Assembly: GCA_003344405.1 (NCBI GenBank)
Contig: NOWV01000066.1
Coordinates: forward strand, 62,001 to 126,000
Length of the DNA stretch: 64,000 bases
Direction of reading: 5' to 3'
Origin: Trichoplax sp. H2
Taxonomy: Eukaryota; Placozoa; Uniplacotomia; Trichoplacea
This document shows, piece by piece, positions 49,301-61,531 of the stretch. Within the stretch, counting starts at the first letter, position 1. Every line of letters starts with the position of its first letter. The notes under the pieces were generated by a model. That model saw only the letters and a program-made list of their open reading frames with translations, had not been told where the DNA came from and did no database searches. Position numbers and translations under genes: made by a program.

Positions 49301-52300
49301 AGACAAACAGTGGCGGTCCCTACAGATTAGATATCCTATTAATCATTTCGTATCTCCTACGTAATACTGAAAGAAATTGGAGGCATGTTATAAAACTATC
49401 TGTTAGACTTACAAATTTTCCTTTTTTGCACACCATAGTTATTAGTGTACTTCTTTTTTTTGTACCATCAGGACATGCGTCTCCATCGGTGTATTCTAAA
49501 TATAATGTACCACCTTTAACATAAGGACCCCTCTTATTTCTGCCTAGATTGTAAGTACTGACCAATGAAAAAATTATTAATGAATAAAAGTTATGAAAGT
49601 AAAATAGTGGAATCATTTTAAAATTTACACAAAGTTGTAACGATTACAAAGATTACTTAGAGATATGATCTCTGGTAAATCGAGTTGCAAAGTCTTACAA
49701 GATATTTTAAAAATTCGTACTTGCAAGTCTTAAAATTAATTTATTGCTTACTAACTACTACACGTGATTATCATGAAATATCTTACCTATTCTTATTTGG
49801 TGCTGTAACAGTGAGACATATTCCTGAAGATTTCTTGCAGCCGTTAACATTATTAACCGATCGACAAACATTGATTTGGAAAATCCAATTGCTCTTCATT
49901 GGACTAACAACAGTTGCAACCCAGTTTCCGGTGGTCTTAGATAGACTACTTAAATCATATTGCTTCCCCTTATCTACGTCAACATAAGCACAATCTACCA
50001 AATTACCAATTGGACAAGCAATTGATGTATTCCAATGAAACTCATGCACGCAAGATGCTTTCCCTTTTATTACTTGAGGGCCTACGCCCACACCATTTAT
50101 ACTTTCATCGCAAAAAAACTTTAGTATCGTGGAATCTTTAATACCGGCATGGCTAGGACAGCTACCACCGTTAGTATAGTTGAGTTGTAAGTACCCATTA
50201 TTGAAAATGAGTTGTTCATTGAATGTCCCAAGCGATCGGGAAGATTGGCCTATCGATAAGGAATACAGTTACAATTTATTATCATTAAATTGTTAAACGT
50301 ACAAATGCTCGCAATAATTGTCTAGATTTTAAATTAAAGGCTACGGAGAAAATTGTAAAAAACAATTTGAACGCATACCTGTCGTTAAGCATGCGCCAGC
50401 CGTATTAGTACCACATTGATTCACTAATTTCCGACAAACATTAATGGAGTAAAAATTATTCGCAGACATTGTTATCTTGTAATCCTTCTCGCTGCTAGCA
50501 AGTGAACGCAAATCGTAACTAGCTTGCGTTAATGGATCTTCTACCTGGCAATTGTTACCAGTTAATTTCTTGACTGGACAAGCACTAGGCGTAGTCCAGG
50601 TAAAAATGTACTCACAAGAAGGAGTTTCTCTAATAAACACCAAAGATCCCTATACAAGTTTGATAGAGCATAGTATTTCATAAATGATAACGTAAACAAG
50701 ATAGATACATAACAAAAATAGCAAAGTACGTGTACAATCACTAACTACCTGTGTATCTGAACATATTAATTCAACCCTGGTACTTCTTCTAAAGCGTCCA
50801 TGACATATATCACCGTTGACGTAACGAACAATTAAGTTTCCATTTACTACTTCAGGATTGGAAGTCATAACTCCCATACTAAAGGCGCGATTATTCTTGG
50901 AATCAACCTGACACCCACCTAAATGAGAAATATTTGGGCAGTGCAAATTACCAATATTTACTGGTCCGCACATATTTATCTTGTATTGCAAATGGGCTTC
51001 GTCTGGGCGACCATCAACAGCGTCCCAATTACCACTTGATAAATACAAATCCGACAAATCGTAGTAATTTCCTTTAGTATCCGATGTTATACATGAAATA
51101 GGCTTAGGACCACAAGCCAGAGGCGTTGCAAAGTTAAAAATGTAATTATGGTTTGTCGTTTCTTGAACATATGATACCTTCCCAGAATTTGAGTCGAAAT
51201 TCATATCACATAAAAAGTTTATGGTTGTCTTTCGATTATCTTGAACAGAATTATATTTTAAACGGATTTGATTTTGCTCATAAACCAAGGTATCGTGACC
51301 ACTTGTCTGACCAATAATTAATTCTGAATCGCAAGCACTCGGATTTGGGTGTGCTAAACTGAAATAGAAGTTCAATAACGAATTATTCTTACACCTGGTT
51401 AAAATTGACAAAAAAAGAAAATCACTTGGGGAAAAATTGATTGAAATAATAGCTTACTTTGGATGAGATTTGTTGCAAGTACCACCCCAAACCTGATCAC
51501 AAATATTTAACTGAAATTTATGCTGAGGAACAGTTAGATTATATCTATTGTTTGATAGTCGTAATGGAATCATGTTATACATAAAATTGGTGCTATTGTC
51601 ATAAAGCGAGCAGAATAGTCCAGATGTGAAATCTTCATTAATCAAATCGATACTGTCTGATTTACAAGCATATTTGGTAGCCCATCGGAAGAAATATGTA
51701 CAATGATTTTCCTGTACAAATTGAGGACTGCCAATCTTAATTGAGTGATCGCAAATGAATGAAATCACAGTTGAACGCTTAAATCCATCGTGACAAGGTG
51801 AGCCGTCGTAATAGGTAAGGCTGAGTTTATCGTCAATGTAACTGAGAGCCATATCGTTGAAATTGCCCAATCGATGAGTTACATTGTGCTGCCCAGCAAC
51901 AACTTGACATGCCGCAGTCGGTTTGGATGAATCGCCATTGGCAGAATAACCGCAGTTGGTAGATTTAACTGGCCCGCATACGTTGATTAAGTATGTATAT
52001 TTCAGAGCATTCGAAGTAACAACCGTAACTTGGTAATCGGATGATTGATTCCGTAATGACAGTAAATTGAAGTAGCCATTATTAGTCTTTAGAATACAAC
52101 TATGACTAATCAGATCTTCCATGGGACATGCCAATTCAGTAATCCATTCAACGTCATATCGGCATTGCGACTCATGTATCAGAGTTGGACCATTATTGTC
52201 CTATACGTTATACAGCCAATAATTAATTTAATTTAACACTGACAATGAATTCGCATAGCTTATTCATAATTGGAAAAAATTAGGGTTAGAAAATAGTATA

Positions 52301-53694
52301 CTATAAAATTTAATTTACAAGAACTGTTATATACAAGAAAATAACGCAGATCAATTTATATTATACAAAATTTTAACCTTGCTTTTACCACATCGGAAGG
52401 AAACGTTGGTGACAATAGCTTTATTACTACATTGGCTGTAATTTTGTTTACTTTCATAAACTAGCTTGATTTGCTGATTTACAAAGGTTAGCTTAGCAGA
52501 AGGTTGACCAATGCCATCAACAATTGTAGAACCATCCTGTGAATTTTTGGACACTACACAGGCGGATGAAAGAGAACCACAATTTTGTAGCGAGGATGAT
52601 TGCGTAGCCTGTATATTTCTACAGACATTTATGTATAATTTCTTCTGAGATTGGCTTTTAACAGCATAAGCACCTACAATGCATAAAAATGTTTCATTTT
52701 AATGAGCATTCTGTCAATCACGAATATATACGAAACTTTTAAGTAAATTTCATTGACTAATTATTATAGCAATAATACACGCCAAAAGTTTTATACAAGG
52801 CTCTAGTACAATTGACTGTCCAATCATATTAAAATTTAAATTTAAATTAAATCCATTACACTTTTGGTACTAACCAAACTCTTTCATTAGTAATGATAGA
52901 TCCCTCTTCTGATTTTGATCATCGTAAATATAGCATGGTATTTCTGTCGAAGATGGGGAATTTAAAGAATAGCATGCGGCAGAAGTTTTCCAATTAAAAT
53001 AGTAAACACAGTTGTTTTCTTCTATAAATTCAGGCGATCCCTATCACATACAACCAATTCAGAGTTATTACAATTAATAAGGAAAATAATATCGATTACC
53101 ATAGAATTGAAACATAATCATTTCGGGTATAGAAATTCGTTGATGTGGTCATATTGATAGTAATAATTTCATAAAGATATACAAGTCAATAAGTAGCCTA
53201 CAGCTAGGAATATTACAGTTTTACACGTTTTATCGGCAACAAATACAGTCATCAATGATGGCATTTGGACTGAATGTAGAAGCTACAGGATCAGTATACT
53301 AAACCTTATTTTCATCTTTTTGCTGTAACCCACACAGTACACTAATTTATAAGAGTATTGCTATAGGGAGCACTTATCACAGTGAGTGATCATTTGTAAG
53401 AACCGATGACTTACTAGCGTCTTCCCACATGTAAAAGCGATGCTAGTATTCATATTTGTATTTCCATTCATCTCGCATTTTTGATTGCTAGAATAGACCA
53501 AGGCAAATCCAAATCGATAACCACCATTAGCTATTTGAACTGTTGGTTGATCAGTATAAGAGCCGATATTGATGGCTTTCCCTAATGTGCCTTTTCTACA
53601 TATTGCAGATGATGGTGGGCAATTGGTGTTGCCCATTCCATGACCACACAGGTTGATAAAAAATGAGTGATCTTCAGAATGAGCTTGCCATAAT
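46390..53694 (-). CDS. IGF2R: Cation-independent mannose-6-phosphate receptor (5' end not found)
   Basis: Exons read: 53415-53694, 52875-53040, 52378-52673, 51458-52200, 50749-51358, 50379-50649, 49787-50249, 49413-49557, 47097-49319, 46904-46980, 46720-46827, 46583-46640, 46390-46476; phases agree. The lumenal part is about 13 repeats of the CIMR/MRH type, each with a YxxGxxC strand, an RSTxIxFxC strand, an E..C.Y.F.W.T..AC block and an N(V/L)C strand; the first visible repeat is partial. The last repeat (KCGKDKNKNVATIILFSC, then CKYYFEWSTSAVCE) matches vertebrate domain 15 and leads straight to a transmembrane helix (GGIVAAIIVSIAVVALFLLF). The cytoplasmic tail is only about 50 aa. It carries a YNYV sorting motif of YxxPhi type and ends DDDDDLLNI, the acidic-cluster dileucine bound by GGA adaptors and almost the vertebrate ending. 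The receptor carries lysosomal hydrolases bearing mannose-6-phosphate from the trans-Golgi to endosomes. No IGF2-binding function is implied, and no fibronectin II insert is seen. Human has 15 repeats, so one or two N-terminal repeats and the signal peptide are probably missing from this model. Confidence 0.93.
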
Positions 53695-54884
53695 CTAAAG
53701 TTCAAAGAAATTTCGATATTTTAGGGGTTACTTTTAATCTGCAAGTCATTGACATGAAATACAATTGATGGATTATTGGACTGCTTTTAACTTTCGTTAC
53801 TCTTGTATTCCATAGGATAGAGTAAAATTGAATGCGTTACAATGTAAAAATCTACGGACAATCAAAAGCATGCAAGAACTTTTGCTATGAACGACACTTG
53901 GTAGTATGTCGGTCAATAGCAACAATTTATAAAGCATAAAACTACTAGAATAGTTCGACATTCCTAGCAATTGTATCTTGTCACCATATGGAATGAATTT
54001 AAGATATTAAAGCATTGAAGGGATAACGACTTTACTTTCGATTTGTAAGAAGTTTCTACATGCAATTGCGTTGATAGCATCAATCTTGAGATAATAACGG
54101 CATCGTATCACTAGCCCAAGTGGAAGGAACGTACAATGATGTCAAGTCGACAATATTGCATATTGTACAGTACAGTACATCATAATCATTAGGGACTCGT
54201 CATTTTGTAGAAAGGAAACTACCTTACTAAGGTTCCTATCAGGTCCATGCCTAAGCGTAACTACAGTATTCTATTTAAGAGTAGGATTTGCAGCGACCAC
54301 TTAGGTGACAATACGACTTACGTTGCAAAGTACAACTGCAGCAAGTAAGCTACCAACAAGATCGTATTATATAATTGTACAGCAATATCAAGTTCTAACT
54401 CGTCCATTGGCCACTTGCATTCATTGCAGTCGATTGCCCCTATACTACGCTAGTATTTAAGCATTTCAATGGATGTATTATTCCCTACAGAATTTTTACT
54501 CCACGCTAAGATCAATACAGACATCTGTATGCATAAGATATCCCCTGACTGAGCAATGAGCAATGATGAAAGGCCTATCGGCAGGCAAGATTGAAAAGAC
54601 ACTACAAAAATAACAATTTCATGACTGCAATCCTACCCGCTAAGACGATCCACTTGAAATTGATGTGGTAAGCTCTTGATATTGCACTGATCAAAAGCAT
54701 CTGCCAAGGAAGAGAGGGCAACGATGGAAATGAGTAAATTAAAAGCAGCTTTCTTGTCCATTTTTGCAGTTTGCCTCAACACCAATCAGTCTGGATCAAG
54801 TATTGCTATCGCAACCACCGGATGAAGGTGAAGCCGCGGACGTTATGACTGCTTGGACGAGTCTGACATCGGCATCATGATGAC

Positions 54885-55110
54885 AATGCTGGTACAGTAC
54901 AGTACAGTATGGGGAGTTTGATCTTTGTACTGTGCACTGTAGACTGTCGCCGGTACCGTACTGTACGGTATTGTAATGTACAGTACTGTACAGTAGTACA
55001 GGATACACAGCTTATTTTCCTGAGTGCCACTGAAGTTAATCCTGCTGTACAGTGTACAGTGTACAGTACGACTCGATTCAAAAGTAACAACTTGTACTGT
55101 CCAGTGACGT
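54885..55110. repeat. GTAC/TACTGTAC palindrome cluster
   Basis: Dense overlapping copies of acagtacagtac, ccgtactgtacgg, gtacagtactgtac and gtacagtgtacagtgtacag occur, with smaller groups near 54165-54182 and 44455-44530. Because the words are palindromic, open frames appear on both strands here (67-94 codons); none is a gene. The cluster lies about 1.2 kb upstream of the first visible receptor exon. Confidence 0.8.
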
Positions 55111-55793
55111 AATGGCAATACAGTCACACGATTTCATGAGACCACGACATGACCGGAAAATGACATGCATGAGAGGCATGTGACTCGAGTCAACGCTGTC
55201 GTTAAAATTTGTCAAGCAGATCATGCAGTCTGGCCTGTTGCGGATTGCTAAACTTGCAAAATTGAAATAGTTGCAATGGAGAATGACATATAGTTATTTT
55301 CTATTTGGGCTAATGATACTGTAGCTACAAGAGTTCTACTGATTCTACCCTGAAGCAGCAAGCGAGCAATATACAAAACAAAACAAATACTATAGTAGCG
55401 TGTAAAAATGAAGAATCAAGCGCATCACATGACATGGCCATTTCGCAAGGAAAACATAGTAGTAACAATCGATGACGTAATGTATTTTCGCTTACAAGCA
55501 AGCAAAAGAATTAATTGAGGATTGTTGTGTTTCATGAGAATAGGCAATTGGTCTACATAGGAATCAGTGGCTAATGCAAGGGATGTCAGAGATTTCGAGG
55601 TTCAAACTGCTTGTGAAAAGTAATTTGGCAGTTATAAAAAATAGACGAGAACCATCTACTGTACTCTCTACAGTACACTTCATGCTGATTCTGCACGTGA
55701 TGGGTATGCTTATCCATCTCACTCTGCGTTTGCCAGTGATGGGATTACAAAAAATGGCGCATTTATTTAGCTTATAGGTTGTATATAGAGTAG

Positions 55794-55826
55794 CATATAT
55801 ATATATATATTTATATATATATATGT
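55794..55826. repeat. (TA)n microsatellite
   Basis: About 16 TA dinucleotides with one interruption (atatttatat). Confidence 0.95.
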
Positions 55827-56128
55827 GTTATATACTAGCTACAAACCCAATGTAACCGCGCTTTTCCCCCATAAAATGTTTCATACTGTATTGATTGCTA
55901 AAAACTTAAAATTCTACAAACTCTCCGTTTGATTGCAGATAGCACTACATAAAAATCCACTTTTATTACTTACAGTCTATGCATATATATGCAGCGATAG
56001 CAATAGGCCCCTAACAGACGAGGATATCTTCATGTAGATGACACATAATTCCAAGTCACATAGCGCTTTACTCTATATTCATGCAATAGCTCGCTCTTTA
56101 TACTGCGAGTGCTTAACTGTTACCTTAC

Positions 56129-56617
56129 TTAATCTTCCACAACATCAAGTAATTTAATATGATCTAATCCAAGTAATTCATCGGCAATTGCTCCACATTA
56201 TATACGACGTACCTGTTCATATGAAACAGTTAAGGAAAGCTAAAAAATTCAATTATGCAAACAAAATCAATCCAAGCTTATGTAAAAATGTTAAGATACA
56301 TATTGACATTTTTCAGGTAGCCTCTACACTTGATATCGCCTAATGGTATAATGGCACCATTCTCAAGCTTAACATCTCCGCTAGGATCCAGTTCTACCGC
56401 GCCTACATCTAAAGCATACGGAATAGAATAATTGCACAGTTCTTTTAAATTCTAACCAAGGAAAAAAACTATTCAGTACAGAAAAAGACAAAGGCCTACA
56501 TTTAAAGCGATTAGCTTTTCCTTGCAGCTTAGGCATATCGTATTCTTGATTTGCACTAAATGATTTAAAAAACTTAGAAATAGTCAATTTCTGCAGCCGT
56601 CTCAATATCCTTTCCAT
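56129..56617 (-). pseudogene. Possible small decayed gene, family unknown
   Basis: On the minus strand an ATG at 56615-56617 opens MERILRRLQKLTISKFFKSF, a basic, mitochondrial-presequence-like start, followed by MPKLQGKANRF. Then, in another frame (about 56308-56452), comes YSIPYALDVGAVELDPSGD with KLENGAIIPLGDIKCRGYL; after a further AG (56240), LSLTVSYEQVRRI, a TAA, and IADELLGLDHIKLLDVVED to TAA at 56129. The segments look coding in composition, but the intervening sequences are too short (22-28 bp) to be normal introns and a stop interrupts the last part. Either it is a decayed gene or my junctions are wrong. I do not recognise the protein. Confidence 0.3.
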
Positions 56618-56619
56618 TT

Positions 56620-59600
56620 CATTCGCTATTCATATACTAAACACATGGATTTCTTTTATCCCTATGACTATACATATCGGCATAAGAGCATAGCCTATGC
56701 TTTAATAGGCAACATATATTCTCCCTACAGCTACTTTACATAATAGTAATAATCCAGTAGAATATGTATAGGTTGCTTCACACTGTAATTCAACCTAAAT
56801 CATGCAATAATTTATTTTTTCAATTTGATAAGACTACCAAAACAAATATGAATTAAATGAAGTTTTTGTATTTTAGGGTTAACTACATTCAATCTTCTTT
56901 ACTTTCCAAAGCGTATCTATTAATTATATATGGGAGAAGAAAGTGTGCATTAGTGAACTCCAATTAAATCACCACTGATGGTGCAACCGACAAAAAATAA
57001 TAGCTTAGACTTATGACATGCCTAATAAATAATATTCTTTCCCAAATTTAAAACCTCCTTCCTACCGTGAAAACAAAAGGAAAACTTAGCCAGCGCATTT
57101 TTTTCAATTTGCCCAATTTTAACAGGAATTGGGAAAATTAGCTGACATTTAATCCGGTACCTTAGATCAATTATGTTGACTAGTTAAAATATTTAGCCTA
57201 ATTAAAGTTTCATTTTTTTATAAAATGAATAACAAAAACTTGACATACAAGCTCACTAAATATTGGTACTATCGGTCGCATATCGTAGGATAATATTTGA
57301 TCATAATGAATTAAGCGATTTCCACTTCATAGCAACATTCGATTTTTAGCATTGGAATATTTCTCATAATGCCTATGACTTTCATGATCTTTTATCCTAA
57401 ATATCTATGGATATCGCATTTGCTGATGCAATTCCTACTGTAATCTTTAGCACATCCATATTAACCAGGAAATAGAAAATTTCTGTGCTTAAACCTTTTT
57501 AACAGCTAAGCTGTATACTTTGTCATATAAATGTCGAAAACTTTTGTTACCATATTCGAAAATTATATTGAATTCATCGCTGTCATAGGATACAGACTAA
57601 GCAATTTATAGAAAAAGATGTAGGAAATTAGAGGATTTATCTGGCTAACAATCATACATAAAATCACATTGTTAGCCTTATCTCTACGCCCATACTTCTA
57701 TATTTATATTTAGCGATTGATACAGATCATAAAATGGATCTATTCCAATTCTTTTCGTGCGTTTGACTAGCTCGTAAGCAGTAAAAATATCCATAGCATT
57801 CTTAAAAATAGTATTGAATTATCCATATTTTTTCTATTGCTGTAATTTTGCTGTTTTAATTATAGTAATATAAGATACTGTGATAGATAGAATTGCTGAT
57901 TTTGTTACTTCAATTTGTAGAAAATTTTACAGAATAGACTATCAATACACGCACATAAATTACATTCCATCATTAGCCATAACGAATTACCTCTCACGTC
58001 TTCTATAGTAGCTAATATTAAACCCCACCGCTTCTTGCTTACTGACTAAGAGCAAGCGAGTCCTGTGATACAGTCTATCTTATACATATGAGACTTTCTA
58101 AAATTACGCTATCCAATAAACTCCAATTTTTTACTTTAATTAACTCGTCATGTATTCTTCTAATTTGGGATAGAGTTCAGTCTGTACATGCAAATAGTTT
58201 AATAGCTCTGACTACATTAGAAACAACTCACAGAGAATAAATTCTAAAGTAAGTTGCATACTTTGCATACTTGACTACTCTTACGATTTTCAATAAATAA
58301 TAAAGATAACATACAACTATAACTATGGAGCTAACGGCTAGAAGAAGGCTAGCAAGTTATTAGCTGTATAATAAAGGTTTACGACTTATAATTCATTACA
58401 TAATTAATTACTGATCATTTATCATCACATGGATTAGCTCGTAATCACACGAAAAATAGTGCCAATAAATTCAACCTAAAGTAATTGAGAGAGGACTATT
58501 TGATGCAAATATAACAACATGATAAGCCTGCTATTAAGAAAAGTTGATGCAGAATTTACAGTTATTGAGCAAATGGGTAAGTGTATCGGAAGTTGTCTGC
58601 AAGCTTGTTACATAAATACCACATATCATCTCGTAAGTGAAAGAGTGATGCTTTTCGTCCGTTCATTTTAATTCTAAACTCTGTGTTAAATATTTGTGAG
58701 GTCTTTATTAATAACTCTAAGAGAATACAGTATATATTGCTGAATTGTTAGCTGTACACAACTAGAGGCATTACTAAACTAGATTTCTATCGTTTCTAGT
58801 AGCTGATAGTGATATTACATTGTTGACTTTCTGCTAGAATTATAAGTTACTAAGATGGAATTTTTACGCGAATTTAACTATTTTGGAACAAGAGAAAGAT
58901 ATTTTCAACAGCCCATGTTCTCTACAGTGTTGCACACAAGAATATTCTGTAACTGACTCAAGCTACTCACTGCTGACATTGTTAGCTAAAAAGAAATCTA
59001 TATGAGCTTGTACCTATTGGTTACACTAAAAATATACTTCAGTAGGCTATATCAGAATCCTATAATATATATATGTATATATTGGCAGATGGCTCATATT
59101 TCCTCCTATTAGAATCAATAACTATCACACCTATCCGATGATGGTACAATACGGTAGCCTATTTTTGACATTACTGCTACATCATATGTTGTTGAGGCTA
59201 GACTTACTTATGTTTATAGTTCATTTAGACACTTTCAGTAAAATACACTTTCTATCGTCCAAGATAGGCTTACAGTAGCATAACATGATAGAATATACAT
59301 AGTCCATACATGAAGTTGTTGACATAACTAGCTAAGAGTAATCCTGGATTAATTCTTACATTATTTTGGCTCATGATTAGCTCTGGCAATGATCAAATTA
59401 GCACAATACATCAATCAGTCTTAAGGCCGTATTATAACTTGAAAATTATTTAGTTTATTTAATATTTTACTTAATGCTTTAAAATATCTATCAGATTATG
59501 TTATACTTGATCATTATTTGTGGCCTGAAATCAACGTTCAGTTATATACCTGATTTAAGATATTTTACAGCAAGTGAAAATTATTAAGATCTCAGGTTAA

Positions 59601-61530
59601 GTTAATTCAACTCAGTAATCAAATACAGAATCTACATTTGGCCCTGTCCGTAATTTTATGATACTTACCTCGCCAATTCGACTAGCGTAGTTACATATTA
59701 TAGATATACTCGTAATTTAATTTGTTAATGCAACGACAATCAATAATTCTCTGGCAGCAGGCTTAGTTTGCTTAACGGAGTATTATAATATCTGACTTTA
59801 AAGTTAGTGTAAATGAGTGCATTAATACCGATATACCATACTTCAAATATTGAATGCACCTATTTTAAGGTAAGCATATTTAAAAGTAAGGACCATATTC
59901 TCTACAGATTAAGAAGAAACATTAGGAAATACCTTAAAAAATAATGTGAGTACAGAATTTTATTTATGCTGTATCTTAAAACATAATTTTCAGAATCGAT
60001 ATCGGAAAGATTGTACGGATCATATTTGATCTTTGACTTCTACAATCTATAATACACAGTAGTTCTAGTGTAGAAATTGAAATAAATTATCAGCTTAGCA
60101 CCAAACTACATGGGTGTGATCTCTATTCTTATACTGCTTGCTATTATATCACTGAGTTTAAATCGTGGACATTAATCTCTACTAAGTGGAGCTGCGCTAT
60201 TTCAATAGATAGTGATGAAGTTTAAAATTTAAGCGGCATCTGTTAAAATAAAACAAAATTAATCTGGGTTATCATATATTAAATAGTTAGTAATACATAA
60301 TATTATCTAGCATTTAATATAGCCAATCTTGAAATCCTATATGAACTGCGAATTTTGCAATTACAACATGTTCAATTGTACATAAATCAATACGTCTTTA
60401 TTTACTTTTATCCGTGATCAATCTTACGTAAGAGTTAGCCATATATTCTGTAATAGGTTACGGATATGGCAATATGTATAATCTATTTATATAGCCAATT
60501 CAAATCCTATCCCAGTTTGCATTCTACCGTCATAGTATTGTATGTAAACAATATTTAGTGATAGTTTGGTAATCTGGCATCCTTCATATTTTACATCATG
60601 AAATTGTGAGGAATTTTGAAAATTACATTTAGTACTAATGGTCGAAAATTTCCTTAATTCTGATCGGTAAACAATTTGAATTTGAATTTATCATGTTTTA
60701 TCATACTGATACAAGCATTTAGCATGTAGATTCTATATATCTCATACTCAATTTGAATTCCATCTAATTCTCTCCTACGAAGGAAATTACTGACAGATAT
60801 TGTTTAGTTTCGGTAAGCCAACATATACACCTATAGTATAGTCATTATATCTTTTCATTATATTCAATTACTTAGTTATATCATATGTTACAAGTAAATG
60901 TATGCATAATTCTGTGGGATGATTTTAATTCCTATCGGCAACGGTCTTGTTTGATGTTTTGTCATTGAAAGATTATTTAAACCTCGGTAAACAGAAACGA
61001 TATATAATTGAAAGTCTCAAATTCGGTCAATTAATATCAGTAACATAGAGGAGAAGAATAATTATACGGCAGCTATTAGTACGCCTAAGTTTCTTGAAAT
61101 TGACAAAAGTCATATATAAACTACAACATATGTTGACCATAATGTACGCTATTATAAAATATACTATATTTTTAATTCCTCTATTAGTTATATATATACA
61201 TCTATTACTTACCATTATTCATGAATAATTCATGAATTTGGCGTTGTCAGTAGTCTTATAATTAATTAATCTATCCATCATACTAGATATCCTAGCCAAA
61301 TCCTAATAAATGTACTGTCTAATACAACGACCAAATGCAACCCATTACCGATGCTACTACCCTATCAAATCACTTGAATAATGACAACAGGCAAATTATA
61401 TAATAGCACGTCCCTAGAAAATTTTTAGTCAATTATATCTCAAGTGTTGTACTAAAATACCTTAAACATACGATATTATACTAATGTAGAATTAGTTCGA
61501 ATTTGATGTATAAAGGTAAATTATAATTAT
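56620..61530. other. Gene-poor AT-rich stretch
   Basis: Nearly 5 kb without an open frame above about 60 codons or any recognisable domain on either strand. No strong tandem repeat or palindrome was seen, apart from attcatgaat repeated at 61218-61236 and short TA runs near 59065 and 61190. It may hold introns or regulatory DNA of the gene starting at 61532. Confidence 0.4.
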
Positions 61531-61531
61531 C

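Larger units (their letters stand above)
53695..56120. other. Region upstream of the receptor, no exon recognised
   Basis: The exon at 53694 begins at a clean acceptor inside a CIMR repeat, so at least one upstream exon with signal peptide must exist. None with the repeat signature was found on the minus strand here. On the plus strand at 54724-54822 a short frame starts MEMSKLKAAFLSIFAVCL, signal-peptide-like, but it stops after about 33 codons and is on the opposite strand. The rest is GTAC-palindrome-rich or plain AT-rich DNA. Confidence 0.4.

Noticed and set aside
47674-49987. Plus-strand frames of 68-100 codons over the receptor exons
   Set aside because: Antisense shadows of the mannose-6-phosphate receptor, whose cysteine-rich repeats fix the coding strand.
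54796-55127. Overlapping frames of 67-94 codons on both strands
   Set aside because: Produced by the TACTGTAC palindrome cluster, which translates openly in several frames; the peptides are low-complexity Tyr/Cys/Thr/Val runs.
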